Assembly (NCBI GenBank): GCA_031549325.1
Contig: JAVBQA010000008.1
Span: 17,801-81,800, forward strand
Source of the DNA: JAJDGF01 sp031549325
Lineage (GTDB): Bacteria; Bacillota; Clostridia; Christensenellales; Aristaeellaceae
Reading direction: 5' to 3'
DNA: 64,000 bases
Within the stretch, counting starts at the first letter, position 1, and each line of letters opens with the position of its first letter. Below are positions 1-8,828 of this stretch, piece after piece. Under the pieces are notes generated by a model. That model was not told the DNA's origin. It worked only from the letters and a program-made list of their open reading frames with translations, and searched no databases. Both the position numbers and the translations under genes were made by a program.

Positions 1-534
1 CTGCAGATCCTCGAGGACGGGCGGCTGACCGATGGCCAAGGCCGCGTGGTGGACTTCAAGAACACGGTGATCGTGATGACCAGCAACGCCGGCGCGCATA
101 CGCTAAAAAAGCAGACGCGGCTTGGCTTTGGTTCCAGCGGCGACACCGAAAAGGGCTACGAGGACATGAAGGAAAGCATCATGGGCGAGGTGAAACACAT
201 CTTCCGCCCCGAGTTCCTGAATCGCGTGGACGAGATCATCGTGTTCCATGCGCTCGACCAGGAGCACATCGACCGGATCGCCAAGCTGATGCTGAAGACC
301 GTGTCCCAGCGTTTGCTCGAGCGCGGCATCAGCCTGCAAATCTCTGAAGAGGCCGTGTCGCTGCTCAGCAAGGCCGGGTTTGACACGCAATACGGCGCGC
401 GCCCGCTGCGAAGGGCCATCCAGCGCATGGTGGAGGACGCGCTCAGCGAGGAGTTGCTTGCGGGCAAGATCCACTTGGGCGAGGACATCCGCGTGGGCGT
501 GGCGGACGACAAGCTGGTGTTTGAAAAGACCTAG
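1..534 (+). CDS. clpC: ATP-dependent Clp protease ATP-binding subunit (ClpC type), 3' part only
   Basis: This is the C-terminal 177 residues of an Hsp100/Clp AAA+ unfoldase; the gene enters from the left edge and no start is visible. It would unfold substrates for ClpP or act in disaggregation in the cytoplasm. The second AAA module is recognisable from 'VIVMTSNAGA' (sensor 1 region), 'FRPEFLNRVDEII' (arginine-finger region) and 'GARPLRRAIQ' (sensor 2), followed by a short D2-small domain ending in 'VFEKT'. ClpC and ClpB are hard to separate from this end alone; the short tail favours ClpC. A bidirectional terminator follows directly. Confidence 0.9.
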   Translation: MQILEDGRLTDGQGRVVDFKNTVIVMTSNAGAHTLKKQTRLGFGSSGDTEKGYEDMKESIMGEVKHIFRPEFLNRVDEIIVFHALDQEHIDRIAKLMLKTVSQRLLERGISLQISEEAVSLLSKAGFDTQYGARPLRRAIQRMVEDALSEELLAGKIHLGEDIRVGVADDKLVFEKT

Positions 535-554
535 AAGCGAATGAAGAGCAAGCG

Positions 555-598
555 GCATGCAAAAAACTACCGGATTTTTCCGGTAGTTTTTTGCATGC
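555..598. terminator. Bidirectional Rho-independent terminator between clpC and the convergent methyltransferase gene
   Basis: A near-perfect palindrome with a GC core (ACTACCGGA / TCCGGTAGT), flanked by A6 on the left and T6 on the right, so each strand carries a stem followed by a T run. It lies between two convergent genes and can serve both. Confidence 0.9.
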
Positions 599-1414
599 TT
601 ATGATCTCTTCAGCCCGAACGCGTAGATCCTGTACATATTCTTCACGATCGGATTTTTGTAGAGTGCCGAGAATAGCAGCCTGCTTTTGAAGGGCAGCGA
701 TCTGAGCCCGGGATAATTTGTGAAGTATCGGGTTTCGAGGTGCCGGATTCCGGCTCCGAACCTTTCGATAACGGCCGGGTCGTCCAGCCCCCAGCGGATC
801 ACCGCGCCCATTTTGTTTACCGGGTTGTGGCGCTTGGATAACTTGACCGAACCCACGGAGTATGCGTCGAACACGAGCTCGGCATGCTCGAACCGGTCCC
901 GCAGCGCAAGCACCAGCGCGCGGATTTGCGCCTCGGTCAGGTACATGGTCATCCCTTCGGCGATGACTAGCGTGGGCGCGTCTTTGCGCTCGATTCGGTC
1001 CAGCCACGACAGCTCGACAGCATCCGATGCGATCATATGGTAGCCTTCGCTCTCCGGATAAAACTGGCGGCGAACAGCGATGACATCCGGAAAATCAAGA
1101 TCGTACCATGCGCCGGGTTTGCGCGCGACCCGTTCACAGCGCGCGTCCAGCCCGCAGCCCAAGTGAATGACCACGGCGTCCGCGTGCGCCTGGATAAACC
1201 GATTGGCGTAATCGTCCAGAATGCACGCGCGGATCGCCATGTATAGCTGGAGCCCTTTGGGCATCTTGTTCTTTGAAAAATCATAATCCACGCTGTCCAC
1301 GATCCGCTCGGCTGTGCGGTCGGCGATCAGCTGCCCGGCTTTGCTCATCAGCGACTTGCCGTGCAGCGGGATGAACAGCGTCTCGCATTCCTTGCTCAGG
1401 GTGATTTTCTGCAT
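599..1414 (-). CDS. Class I SAM-dependent methyltransferase, leucine carboxyl methyltransferase (LCM/PPM1) family
   Basis: 271 residues. The SAM-binding region is seen as 'VVIHLGCGLDARCERV' (about residues 85-100), followed by an acidic strand ('WYDLDFPDVI') and 'LVIAEGMTMYLT', a pattern typical of the LCM family that carries out O-methylations in secondary or small-molecule metabolism. The ATG at 1414 is chosen because GGGAGG lies just upstream; longer readings run into the preceding gene. It starts 11 bases after the racemase stop, so the two are probably co-transcribed. The substrate cannot be inferred. Confidence 0.8.
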   Translation of the reverse strand: MQKITLSKECETLFIPLHGKSLMSKAGQLIADRTAERIVDSVDYDFSKNKMPKGLQLYMAIRACILDDYANRFIQAHADAVVIHLGCGLDARCERVARKPGAWYDLDFPDVIAVRRQFYPESEGYHMIASDAVELSWLDRIERKDAPTLVIAEGMTMYLTEAQIRALVLALRDRFEHAELVFDAYSVGSVKLSKRHNPVNKMGAVIRWGLDDPAVIERFGAGIRHLETRYFTNYPGLRSLPFKSRLLFSALYKNPIVKNMYRIYAFGLKRS

Positions 1415-1425
1415 AGGCGCCTCCC

Positions 1426-2118
1426 TCATTTCCCCAGCGCATATAGCGCCGCCCGTTCGGCGTGGATCTGCGCTGTGTCGAACAGATGCATCGGGGTATC
1501 CTGAGGCGAAACCAGCAGTCCGATCTCCGTGCAGCCCAGGACCATGCCTTGCGCGCCCTGTCCCGCCAAGGTTTCGATGATCCGAAGGTATTCCGCCCTG
1601 GACAGCGGGTCGACGATGCCCCGGCACAGCTGGTCATAGATTACACGGTTCACCAACTGCCGGTCCTCAGCATTCGGGATCAGCACATCGATGCCGCGAA
1701 AGGTCAAGCGCTGCCTGTAGAATTCTTGTTCCATCGTGTACCTCGTGCCCAGCAGCCCAACCTTTTGAATGCCCGCCTTGATCAGCTCATCGGCGGTTAA
1801 GTCGGCGATGTGCAGCAGCGGAATGCCGACGGCACTTTCAATCTCGGGCGCCAGCTTGTGCATGGTATTGGTGCAGATCACCAGAAATTCCGCGCCGCCG
1901 CGCGCCAGCGCACGGGCCGCATCGGCAAGAATTTCCGCCGAACGCTCCCACTCACCGGCGGACTGCAGCTGCTCGATCTCGGCAAAATCCATGCTATAGA
2001 GCAGACACTTCGCCGAATGCAGCCCGCCGAGCTCGCGCGCGACAACCTGATTGATGATCCGATAATAACTCTGCGTACTCTCCCAGCTCATGCCGCCCAG
2101 TAACCCAATGGTCTTCAT
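1426..2118 (-). CDS. Aspartate/glutamate (amino acid) racemase family protein
   Basis: 230 residues. It belongs to the cofactor-independent Asp/Glu racemase superfamily, which uses two cysteines as acid/base. N-terminal 'IGLLGGMSWEST' is the family signature, and the two catalytic cysteine sites are 'ICTNTMHK' and 'VLGCTEIGLL'. These enzymes make D-amino acids, often D-Asp or broad-specificity products, in the cytoplasm. The ATG at 2118 follows a GGGGGTG ribosome site. It is the first gene of a pair with the downstream methyltransferase. It is not MurI by sequence pattern ('GGMSWEST' is the YgeA/RacX-like branch). Confidence 0.85.
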   Translation of the reverse strand: MKTIGLLGGMSWESTQSYYRIINQVVARELGGLHSAKCLLYSMDFAEIEQLQSAGEWERSAEILADAARALARGGAEFLVICTNTMHKLAPEIESAVGIPLLHIADLTADELIKAGIQKVGLLGTRYTMEQEFYRQRLTFRGIDVLIPNAEDRQLVNRVIYDQLCRGIVDPLSRAEYLRIIETLAGQGAQGMVLGCTEIGLLVSPQDTPMHLFDTAQIHAERAALYALGK

Positions 2119-2175
2119 AAAGCACCCCCGCCTTGCTGTCGATGCCAATAGTTTACAGCTGGCGGGGGATGCTTG

Positions 2176-4578
2176 TCAATCCCGTGTAACTTCAGGCGCT
2201 TCCGTTGGATCCAGCAGCAGCGGCGACTCGGACGGAATCGGCACCGGGGTGGGGGACGGCTCCGGCGTCTGGAAGAAGATCCAGTCTCTGAAACCGAACG
2301 GACGCGGCGGAATCACGTGGTCGGACGGCTTGCCTTCCAGCAGCACGCCCTCTCGCAGCAGCTCGGCGTGCACCGGGATCACGTAGTATTCCGCGCCTTC
2401 ATACGCTTGCAAGTCATCATATAAAAGCTTCTGACCCGGTTCGCCGATCAGCTCGGCAACCAGTTGGGGCTCGCCCTTGTCCAGCCGATATAGCCGATAG
2501 ATCGCATCCGCTTGCAGCGCGGTGAACTCGAGCCTAGCGACGCTTGGCGAGGTCAGCTCACCGCTCAGGTCGAACACGCGCGTGGGCTCCACCCAGACGG
2601 TTGAGACCTCAGTTGGCGTGCGCCCTTTCGGAAACACTTCCTTGACTGTTAGCGCCTTGGGCGTAAAAGGTGATGCGAGCATGGGGCGCTTGAGCTCGTC
2701 CAGCGCGCGCTGGTCAATCAGCACCTCAGTCAGTGAACTTGGCATCTGGAAGCGCTCCTTCGATACCGCATCTTTGTTGGCTTTCAAATACGCGCTCACC
2801 AGCGCGGCAGGTTGATTGCTGCCGCTGGCGCTATCGGGCAGCACATGCGCCTTGCCTGGCTCGTCAAAACCCATCCACACGGCGACGGTCAGCAGCGGCG
2901 TGTATCCAACGGTCCAGATGTCGCGATTGCCCGAGTCCATGCCCACGGTGCCGGTCTTTCCGGCCACGTCGAACCCCACCCCAGACAGCTTGCTGGCGCT
3001 GCCCCAGGACGCTGCTGAACGCAGCATGCTGGTGATCATGTAGGCGCTCTCCGGCTTCATCACGCGACCGCCGGCCTCGGGTTGGGCGGTGTAGACCTGC
3101 TTGCCGCCTGAATCCTCGATGCTGCGGATCAGGCGGGGCGTGACGGACAGTCCGCCGTTGCCGAGCGGCGCATAGGCCGCGCACAGCGCCATGGGGGACA
3201 CGCCGTACGTCAGGGAGCCCAGTGCCAGCGACAGGTTGTTGTCGCGCGCATCTAGCTGGATTCCGGCGCGCTGGGCGTAATCCCGCGCCGCTGAGATGCC
3301 GGTCTTGGTCATGAGATCCACGCTGGCCGCGTTGAGCGAACGCGCCAGCGATTCGCGCAGCGTCACCGTGCCGTGGTATACGCCGCCCACATTCTTTGGC
3401 GTGTAGCCGTTTCCAAAGTCGCGCTCGGTGTCTTCCACCATGCTGACCGGAATGAAGCCCGCCTGATCCACCGCCGCGGCGTAAACCGAGATCGGCTTGA
3501 ACGCAGAGCCCGGCTGGCGCGCGATCTGGCTGGCCCGGTTCAGCCCGCGCTTGACGCTGTACTTGCGCCCGCCAATCAGTGCGGATACCTCGCCGGTCGC
3601 CGGGTTCAAGGCCACCAGCGCCGCCTCAACGGGCGTGCCATCCTGGGCATTGCCCGGGAAATTCGCGGTGTTTTTGAAAAGTGCCTCCGCTGAACTCTGC
3701 AGTGATTCGTCCATCGCGGTGTTGATTCGGTAGCCGCCAGTGAGCAGCTCATCCGCGTCGATGTTCAGTTTTTGTGTGGCCTCATCGATGACCTGATCCA
3801 TATACCAGGGGTAGGCGGTGGTCTCTCCATCCCGGTCAACCAGCTTTAATGGCGCGCTTTCCGCCTTCTGGGCAGTCGCTTCGTCGATGAATTGGCTCTC
3901 GACCATGGCGCTCAAAACCAGCGCGCGCCGCTTGGTTGCGTTCTCCGGGTGCACATCGGGCGCGTATCTGCTGGGGGACTTGATGACCGCGGCCAGCAGC
4001 GCGCCCTGATCCAGCGTGAGTTTGTCGGCGTCCATGCCGAAATAAGTCTGCGAAGCCGCTTGTATGCCATAGGCTCCCGCGCCAAAATACACCGTGTTCA
4101 AGTAGCGCTCCAGGATCTCATCCTTCGTCAGCACGCGCTCAAGCTTGATTGCGAGCACCGCCTCGGTCAGCTTGCGGATGAGCGTCTTGTCGCTGCTGAG
4201 CATGGTCAGCTTTATGAGCTGCTGTGTAATCGTGCTTGCACCCTGGCCATAGTCGCCGCTCTTGATGTTGCTCACGAGTGCGCCCATGATCCGATAGGGA
4301 TCTACTCCAAAATGATCGTAAAACCGGGCGTCTTCGGCGGCGATAAACGCGTTGTGCACGTCGCGGGGCACGCTTTGAAGCTTTATATCCGTGCGGTTAA
4401 TCGGCCCGGACAACTGCGCCACGCGCTTTCCGCTTGCGCCGTAGACGCTGCTGATCTGGCTCTGATTCTCGATTTTGTCCATGTCCAGCCTCGCCGTGCC
4501 CCAAAGGATCGCGAGCGCCAAAATGCCCGCCAAAATCACGCTCAGCAGCGCGATGCCCACGCGCTTGGCAATCTTCAT
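2176..4578 (-). CDS. Class A penicillin-binding protein (bifunctional glycosyltransferase/transpeptidase)
   Basis: 800 residues, one N-terminal membrane anchor (about 7-29). The GT51 glycosyltransferase domain follows, with catalytic 'AAEDARFYDH' (Glu82) and 'GASTITQQL'. The transpeptidase domain has SxxK at Ser358-Lys361 ('GSAFK'), SxN at 414-416 ('SLN') and KTG at 541-543. The last 150 or so residues form a fibronectin-III-like or linker tail with a Pro/Glu-rich end ('PEPSPTPVPIPSE'). It polymerises and crosslinks peptidoglycan outside the membrane. It stands alone, divergent from the ftsH-like gene. The family role is certain; the particular paralogue (PonA/PbpF type) is not. Confidence 0.95.
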   Translation of the reverse strand: MKIAKRVGIALLSVILAGILALAILWGTARLDMDKIENQSQISSVYGASGKRVAQLSGPINRTDIKLQSVPRDVHNAFIAAEDARFYDHFGVDPYRIMGALVSNIKSGDYGQGASTITQQLIKLTMLSSDKTLIRKLTEAVLAIKLERVLTKDEILERYLNTVYFGAGAYGIQAASQTYFGMDADKLTLDQGALLAAVIKSPSRYAPDVHPENATKRRALVLSAMVESQFIDEATAQKAESAPLKLVDRDGETTAYPWYMDQVIDEATQKLNIDADELLTGGYRINTAMDESLQSSAEALFKNTANFPGNAQDGTPVEAALVALNPATGEVSALIGGRKYSVKRGLNRASQIARQPGSAFKPISVYAAAVDQAGFIPVSMVEDTERDFGNGYTPKNVGGVYHGTVTLRESLARSLNAASVDLMTKTGISAARDYAQRAGIQLDARDNNLSLALGSLTYGVSPMALCAAYAPLGNGGLSVTPRLIRSIEDSGGKQVYTAQPEAGGRVMKPESAYMITSMLRSAASWGSASKLSGVGFDVAGKTGTVGMDSGNRDIWTVGYTPLLTVAVWMGFDEPGKAHVLPDSASGSNQPAALVSAYLKANKDAVSKERFQMPSSLTEVLIDQRALDELKRPMLASPFTPKALTVKEVFPKGRTPTEVSTVWVEPTRVFDLSGELTSPSVARLEFTALQADAIYRLYRLDKGEPQLVAELIGEPGQKLLYDDLQAYEGAEYYVIPVHAELLREGVLLEGKPSDHVIPPRPFGFRDWIFFQTPEPSPTPVPIPSESPLLLDPTEAPEVTRD

Positions 4579-4675
4579 GAATCAGGCCCCCATTTGCTTG
4601 ATGGGTTCATTATGTCCAGGGACGCGCCGCTTTATTGGCATATGTTGTTCCTAGACGCGGGACGCGTGCTGAATG

Positions 4676-4681
4676 TATAAT
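4676..4681 (+). promoter_or_regulatory. Putative -10 element of the ftsH-like gene
   Basis: A perfect TATAAT. The best -35 match 18 bases upstream is TAGACG (4652-4657), four of six. It is the only plausible sigma-A promoter in the gap between the divergent penicillin-binding protein and ftsH-like genes. Confidence 0.45.
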
Positions 4682-4711
4682 GAATGCATCAATTTGCGGG
4701 GTGATTTTCAG

Positions 4712-6238
4712 ATGAGTAGCAGGGCAAACTGGCTTCGAATCGCGTTGATCGGCGTGCTCGGCGTGACATTGGGGGTGGGTCTGGCCGCCTATCTGCCCGG
4801 CGCAGGGATCGACACGGCGATGCGGGCGGGCCTTGCGATGTTGTTGATCGGGTCGGTGGTCATGGTGTTTTCGCGCAGCAAACAACCCGCGCGAAACGGC
4901 TTTGGCATGAAGATGGAAGATGTGCATGCGGTGAGCGGCACGCAGTCCGTCGATTTTGGCTCGGTCGCAGCCAACGAGGAGGCGCGAGCCAGCCTGGTTG
5001 AGATGGTGGATTACCTGAAAGACCCGGAAAAGTACGCGCGGCTTGGGGCTCGGCTGCCCTGCGGCGTGCTGCTGTATGGCCCGCCCGGCACTGGCAAGAC
5101 GCTGCTGGCGAGGGCGTTGGCAGGGGAGGCGGGCGTGCCATTCTTCGCGCTGTCCGGCTCAGACTTCGTGCAAATGTACGTGGGCGTTGGCGCTGGGCGC
5201 GTGCGCGACCTGTTTGCAAAGGCCCGAAAAGCAGGCAAGTGCGTGATATTTATCGATGAAATCGATTCCATGGGCAAGCGCCGCGACGACAGCTCGTCTG
5301 AGGAGCGCGACCAGACGCTGAACGCGCTTCTGTCGGAGATGTCCGGTTTTCACAAGAGCGAGGGGATCATCGTGGTGGCGGCCACCAACCGCATCGACAC
5401 GCTGGATCCCGCCTTGCTGCGACCCGGGCGGTTCGACCGCCAGATCGAGGTGGGATTGCCTGGCAAGAGCGAGCGCCTGAGCATTCTCCAGCTGCACAGC
5501 CAGAACAAGCCCATGGACAGTGCCATCGACTTGGATGAGCTGGCAGCCAACACCGTGATGTTCAGCGGCGCCTCGCTTGAATCCATGCTCAACGAAGCGG
5601 CCATCCGTGCGGCGCGGCGTGGTGGCGAGCGGATTGAAAAGACAGACATCGACGCCGCCTATCTGTCCACGGTGGCAGGGGACGACAAACCCAGCACCGC
5701 CACGCACAACGAGCGGCTGACCATAGCGCTGCACGAAGCCGGGCATGCTCTGGCCACGAAGCTCCTGCTGCCCGGGCACAAGATTACCCGCGTCAGCATT
5801 CTGCCTACCGGTAAGGGCGCGGCGGGCTACAGTCTGTCCATTCCGGAAGAGCGCGCCATCATGATGAAGGACCGTTTGGAAAAACAGGTGCAAATCCTGC
5901 TGGCCGGACGCGCGGCCGAGCTGCTGATCGCCGGACAAGACGAGATGACCGCCGGCGCTTCTAACGACTTGAAGCGCGCCGCCGAGCTGACTGCCACCAT
6001 GGTGATGGATCTCGGCATGGAAGGGGATCCGGGCGTGGCCATCCGCCCGCTCAGCCAGGCCTGTGGGGGCAGCCCAAATGATGCCATCAAGCGTTGTGCG
6101 GAGGCACTGAACCGCCATTTTGATGCCGTGACGCAGCTTCTTTCGGGGAACACCGGGAAACTGATGGCTCTGGTCGAATCGCTGATCGAAAGCGAGGCGC
6201 TGGATGCAGATCAAGTCGAGCAGATCTTAGCGGCCTGA
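4712..6238 (+). CDS. ftsH: Short FtsH-type membrane AAA+ zinc metalloprotease
   Basis: 508 residues, against 600-650 for canonical FtsH. Two N-terminal membrane segments (about 9-28 and 36-53) are joined by only about 8 residues, so the usual extracytoplasmic domain is missing. The AAA module has Walker A 'GPPGTGKT' (123-130), pore loop 'MYVGVG', Walker B 'VIFIDEID' and the SRH arginines 'RPGRFDRQI'. The M41 protease has 'HEAGH' (341-345) and the third zinc ligand in 'ASNDL' (Asp419). The ATG at 4712 follows GGGGTGA; an upstream in-frame ATG at 4673 lacks a ribosome site. All catalytic residues are present, so it is predicted active. It is monocistronic, with its own terminator, and lies just before the spoIIA operon. 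Confidence 0.92.
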   Translation: MSSRANWLRIALIGVLGVTLGVGLAAYLPGAGIDTAMRAGLAMLLIGSVVMVFSRSKQPARNGFGMKMEDVHAVSGTQSVDFGSVAANEEARASLVEMVDYLKDPEKYARLGARLPCGVLLYGPPGTGKTLLARALAGEAGVPFFALSGSDFVQMYVGVGAGRVRDLFAKARKAGKCVIFIDEIDSMGKRRDDSSSEERDQTLNALLSEMSGFHKSEGIIVVAATNRIDTLDPALLRPGRFDRQIEVGLPGKSERLSILQLHSQNKPMDSAIDLDELAANTVMFSGASLESMLNEAAIRAARRGGERIEKTDIDAAYLSTVAGDDKPSTATHNERLTIALHEAGHALATKLLLPGHKITRVSILPTGKGAAGYSLSIPEERAIMMKDRLEKQVQILLAGRAAELLIAGQDEMTAGASNDLKRAAELTATMVMDLGMEGDPGVAIRPLSQACGGSPNDAIKRCAEALNRHFDAVTQLLSGNTGKLMALVESLIESEALDADQVEQILAA

Positions 6239-6257
6239 AGCTCATTTCACTTTTGAA

Positions 6258-6297
6258 CCTTTGTCGAACGAAACTCCTCGTTCGACAAGGGTTTTTG
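6258..6297 (+). terminator. Rho-independent terminator of the ftsH-like gene
   Basis: A 14-bp stem (CCTTTGTCGAACGA paired with TCGTTCGACAAGGG, one G-U) with a 6-base loop, followed by TTTTTGTTTTT. It isolates the ftsH-like gene from the spoIIA operon. Confidence 0.92.
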
Positions 6298-6307
6298 TTT
6301 TTCACCA

Positions 6308-6335
6308 AAGGATTCGCGTGGGCGGCACACGAAAA
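6308..6335 (+). promoter_or_regulatory. Possible sigma-H-type promoter of the spoIIA operon
   Basis: AAGGATT followed 16 bases later by GAAAA resembles the sigma-H pattern (AGGAWWT, about 12-15 bases, GAAT). It sits in the only gap before spoIIAA, and in Bacillus the spoIIA operon is read by sigma-H. Both boxes and the spacing are imperfect, so this is weak. Confidence 0.3.
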
Positions 6336-6365
6336 CAAACACCCGATAAAGGAGGCAAAACGCAC

Positions 6366-6671
6366 ATGTTGAATCATGAAAAACAGAAATCCACCGTGGT
6401 TGTCAGGTTATCCGGCGAGCTGGACCACAGCTACGCCGAGCGGATTCGGGCGGAGCTAGACGAGCTGATTGCAGATCCTTCGGTCAAGCGTCTGGTGCTC
6501 GATCTAAATGAGCTGAATTTCATGGACAGCTCGGGCATCGGCATGATCATTGGGCGGTACAAGACCATGGCGCGGCGCGGCGGCCGCGTGTGCGTGCGCT
6601 GCACAAACCGGCGCATCGACCGCATCTTTGAGATGGCGGGATTGTATCAAATCATCGAAAAATTGGCATAG
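6366..6671 (+). CDS. spoIIAA: Anti-sigma F factor antagonist SpoIIAA (STAS domain)
   Basis: 101 residues, a single STAS domain. The phosphorylatable serine lies in 'NFMDSSGIGMIIGR', the family hallmark. Unphosphorylated SpoIIAA binds SpoIIAB and frees sigma-F in the forespore; SpoIIAB phosphorylates this serine to switch it off. The ATG at 6366 follows a strong AAAGGAGG. It is the first gene of the spoIIA operon, 15 bases before spoIIAB. There is no dacF-like gene directly upstream as in Bacillus; a D,D-carboxypeptidase lies elsewhere (34.1-35.2 kb). Confidence 0.96.
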   Translation: MLNHEKQKSTVVVRLSGELDHSYAERIRAELDELIADPSVKRLVLDLNELNFMDSSGIGMIIGRYKTMARRGGRVCVRCTNRRIDRIFEMAGLYQIIEKLA

Positions 6672-6686
6672 GAGAGGAGAGACAAC

Positions 6687-7142
6687 ATGGCCATCATCAA
6701 CGAAATGCGCACCGATTTTCTGGCCTGCCCCGAAAATGAGAGCTTCGCGCGCATGGTAATCAGCGCGTTTATCCTTCCGCTCAACCCAACGCTGGAGCAG
6801 CTGGGTGACGTCAAAACCTCGGTCTCAGAGGCCGTGACCAACGCGATTATTCACGGCTACAGGGGAGGTGGCGGCACCGTTCGCATGAAGGCGCAGCTGG
6901 ATGACGCAGGCGAGCTAACCGTGGACATCATCGACAATGGCTGTGGCATTGAAAACATCCAGCAGGCGCGAACGCCGTTCTTCTCGTCTGCCGAGGGCTC
7001 TGAGCGCTCGGGCATGGGTTTCACAGTGATGGAGAGCTTTATGGACGAGGTGATGGTGTTTTCCGAGAAGGATTTGGGCACAACGGTGCGCATGCGCAAG
7101 CTGATCGAGCCGAGCGTGCTGCCCGTTGCGCGCCACGCTTGA
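6687..7142 (+). CDS. spoIIAB: Anti-sigma F factor / serine kinase SpoIIAB
   Basis: 151 residues, a GHKL-fold serine kinase. The N-box 'SEAVTNAIIHGY' (Glu48, Asn52), G1 box 'DNGCGI' (83-88) and G2 region 'RSGMGFTVMESFMD' are all intact, so ATP binding and kinase activity are expected. It holds sigma-F inactive in the predivisional cell and phosphorylates SpoIIAA. The ATG at 6687 follows GGAGAGGAG. Its stop overlaps the sigF start (TTGA), so the two are translationally coupled. Confidence 0.96.
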   Translation: MAIINEMRTDFLACPENESFARMVISAFILPLNPTLEQLGDVKTSVSEAVTNAIIHGYRGGGGTVRMKAQLDDAGELTVDIIDNGCGIENIQQARTPFFSSAEGSERSGMGFTVMESFMDEVMVFSEKDLGTTVRMRKLIEPSVLPVARHA

Positions 7143-7864
7143 GTGAGCAGCCGAACCAAAGCATGCGGCTGCTGCTGCGCGCGCAGCAGGGCGATACCTC
7201 TGCGATGGATGAGCTAGTTAGCACAAACCTTGCGCTGGTCAAGTTCGTCGTCAAGCGCTACATCGGGCGAGGCCTCGAGTACGACGATCTGTATCAGTTG
7301 GGCTGCCTGGGCCTGGTAAAGGCGATCAAAAACTTCAACACAGAGTATGCCGTGCAGTTCTCGACCTACGCGGTGCCGGTGATTTTGGGCGAGATACGGC
7401 GCTATCTGCGCGACAACTGCCTGATGCGCGTGTCGCGTTCTATTCGGGAAAACGCGCTTCGGATACACCGCTATCGCGAGCAATATGAGCTTGAGAATGC
7501 CAGAGAACCAACGGTTGACGAGCTGGCGAATGCACTGGATCTTTCACGGGATGATGCGCTGTTGGCGCTGGATTCGTTGCTGCCGGCGCGCTCGCTGTCT
7601 GAACCGATAGGGGAAGGCGGCATCACACTCGGGGACACGGTGGGGGAAGACCCCACCGCCGCGCTCGACGACAGCATCACGCTGGACCAGATGCTCGCCT
7701 GCCTCAGCGAAAAGGAGCGCGTGATCTTGACCCGGCGCTATATGTCAGGCAACACACAGGCCAGCATCGCGAGGGATCTGGGAATGACGCAGGTGCAGGT
7801 ATCGCGAATGGAGGGGCGCATCATCAAGCGGCTGCGCGAGCTTACACAGGCTTCTGGGCAGTAA
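7139..7864 (+). CDS. sigF: RNA polymerase sporulation sigma factor SigF
   Basis: 241 residues. Region 2 ('GLEYDDLYQLGCLGLVKAI', then 'FSTYAVPVILGEIRRYLRD'), region 3 and the region 4 helix-turn-helix ('TQASIARDLGMTQVQVSRM') are complete. It directs early forespore transcription, under SpoIIAB control. The TTG at 7139 overlaps the spoIIAB stop and gives 'MSEQPNQSMRLLLRAQQG'; an ATG at 7163 is the alternative and would shorten it by 8 residues. The gene order spoIIAA-spoIIAB-sigF settles the name over sigG. There is no clear terminator before the next gene. Confidence 0.95.
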   Translation: MSEQPNQSMRLLLRAQQGDTSAMDELVSTNLALVKFVVKRYIGRGLEYDDLYQLGCLGLVKAIKNFNTEYAVQFSTYAVPVILGEIRRYLRDNCLMRVSRSIRENALRIHRYREQYELENAREPTVDELANALDLSRDDALLALDSLLPARSLSEPIGEGGITLGDTVGEDPTAALDDSITLDQMLACLSEKERVILTRRYMSGNTQASIARDLGMTQVQVSRMEGRIIKRLRELTQASGQ

Positions 7865-7932
7865 AGCAGGAGAAGGGCGCGCGAACGGCGAACCTTTAAC
7901 TGGAATCACTGATGATAAGGAAGGTTCAGCGC

Positions 7933-8826
7933 GTGCAAATCAGCCGCCTTCTTGAAATCGTTTACATCTTGCTGTCCAAGAAGTCTGTCACGGCCTCCGA
8001 GCTGGCGGATCGGTTTTTTGTGTCCACGCGCACCATCTATCGCGACCTGGACGCGCTGTCGGCGGCCAGCATCCCGGTGTATGCTGAGCGCGGTAAGGGT
8101 GGTGGCATTCGGCTGATGCCCGGCTTTGCGCTGAGCAAGTCGCTGCTGACTGAGCAGGAACAGGACGAGATTTTGGCCGCGCTGCAGGGCATGCGCGCCA
8201 CGGGAACCAGTACCGACGGCGCGCTGGACAAATTGAGCTCGCTGTTTCAGCGGCAGCGCGCCAACTGGGTGGACGTGGATTTTGGCGACTGGAGCGGCGT
8301 CGACGAGCGGTTTGAGCAGCTGAAGCAGGCAATTCTTGAGAAGCGGCTGATCCGGTTTACGTATTTTAGCACTCGAGGCGACCGTACGGAGCGGCTGGTG
8401 GAACCGCTGCAGATGTGGTTCAAGCACCGCGCGTGGTATTTGAAAGCCTTTGACTTGGGGCGCAACGACTATCGACTTTTCAAGTACGCGCGCATGCGCG
8501 GCTTGAAGCTGACGGAGGAGCGCTTTGAGCGCGATGCTGCGGACGCGCCTGGTTTTGCGGACAGCTGTGGCGCAAACGCTTGCGTGCTGCGCCTGGTTTT
8601 GTGGATTGACGAATCTCAAAGCTATCGTGTGTTCGAGGATTTTGCGCCGTCTCAGATTCAGCCACATCCGGAGGGCGGCTTCATCGTGACCGCCCACTTA
8701 ATCGATGACGATTGGTCGTACGGATATGTGCTGGGTTTTGGCGAACACGCAAAGGTGCTGGATCCGCCTGAGTTTGCCGAGCAGATTGTGGTGCGGTTGA
8801 AAAAAACCTATGAGCGGTATCTATAA
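7933..8826 (+). CDS. HTH/WYL-domain (YafY-type) transcriptional regulator
   Basis: 297 residues. An N-terminal winged helix-turn-helix ('SRLLEIVYILLSKKSV', 'VSTRTIYRDLDALSAASIPV') is followed by a WYL domain (about 135-210, 'RLIRFTYFSTRGDRTERLVE', 'WYLKAFD') and a C-terminal WCX-like extension. Such proteins sense small ligands or nucleic acids. The GTG at 7933 is preferred because AAGGAAGG ends 8 bases before it and family members start 'M-ISRLLEIVYILL'; the ATG at 7912 would bury that ribosome site. It is followed by a zinc-ribbon gene with a palindrome over its promoter, a likely target. Confidence 0.88.
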   Translation: MQISRLLEIVYILLSKKSVTASELADRFFVSTRTIYRDLDALSAASIPVYAERGKGGGIRLMPGFALSKSLLTEQEQDEILAALQGMRATGTSTDGALDKLSSLFQRQRANWVDVDFGDWSGVDERFEQLKQAILEKRLIRFTYFSTRGDRTERLVEPLQMWFKHRAWYLKAFDLGRNDYRLFKYARMRGLKLTEERFERDAADAPGFADSCGANACVLRLVLWIDESQSYRVFEDFAPSQIQPHPEGGFIVTAHLIDDDWSYGYVLGFGEHAKVLDPPEFAEQIVVRLKKTYERYL

Positions 8827-8828
8827 TA

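Noticed and set aside
5159..6214. A 351-codon open frame on the minus strand inside the ftsH-like gene
   Set aside because: Composition is that of a reverse-strand shadow, and the FtsH motifs are all on the plus strand.
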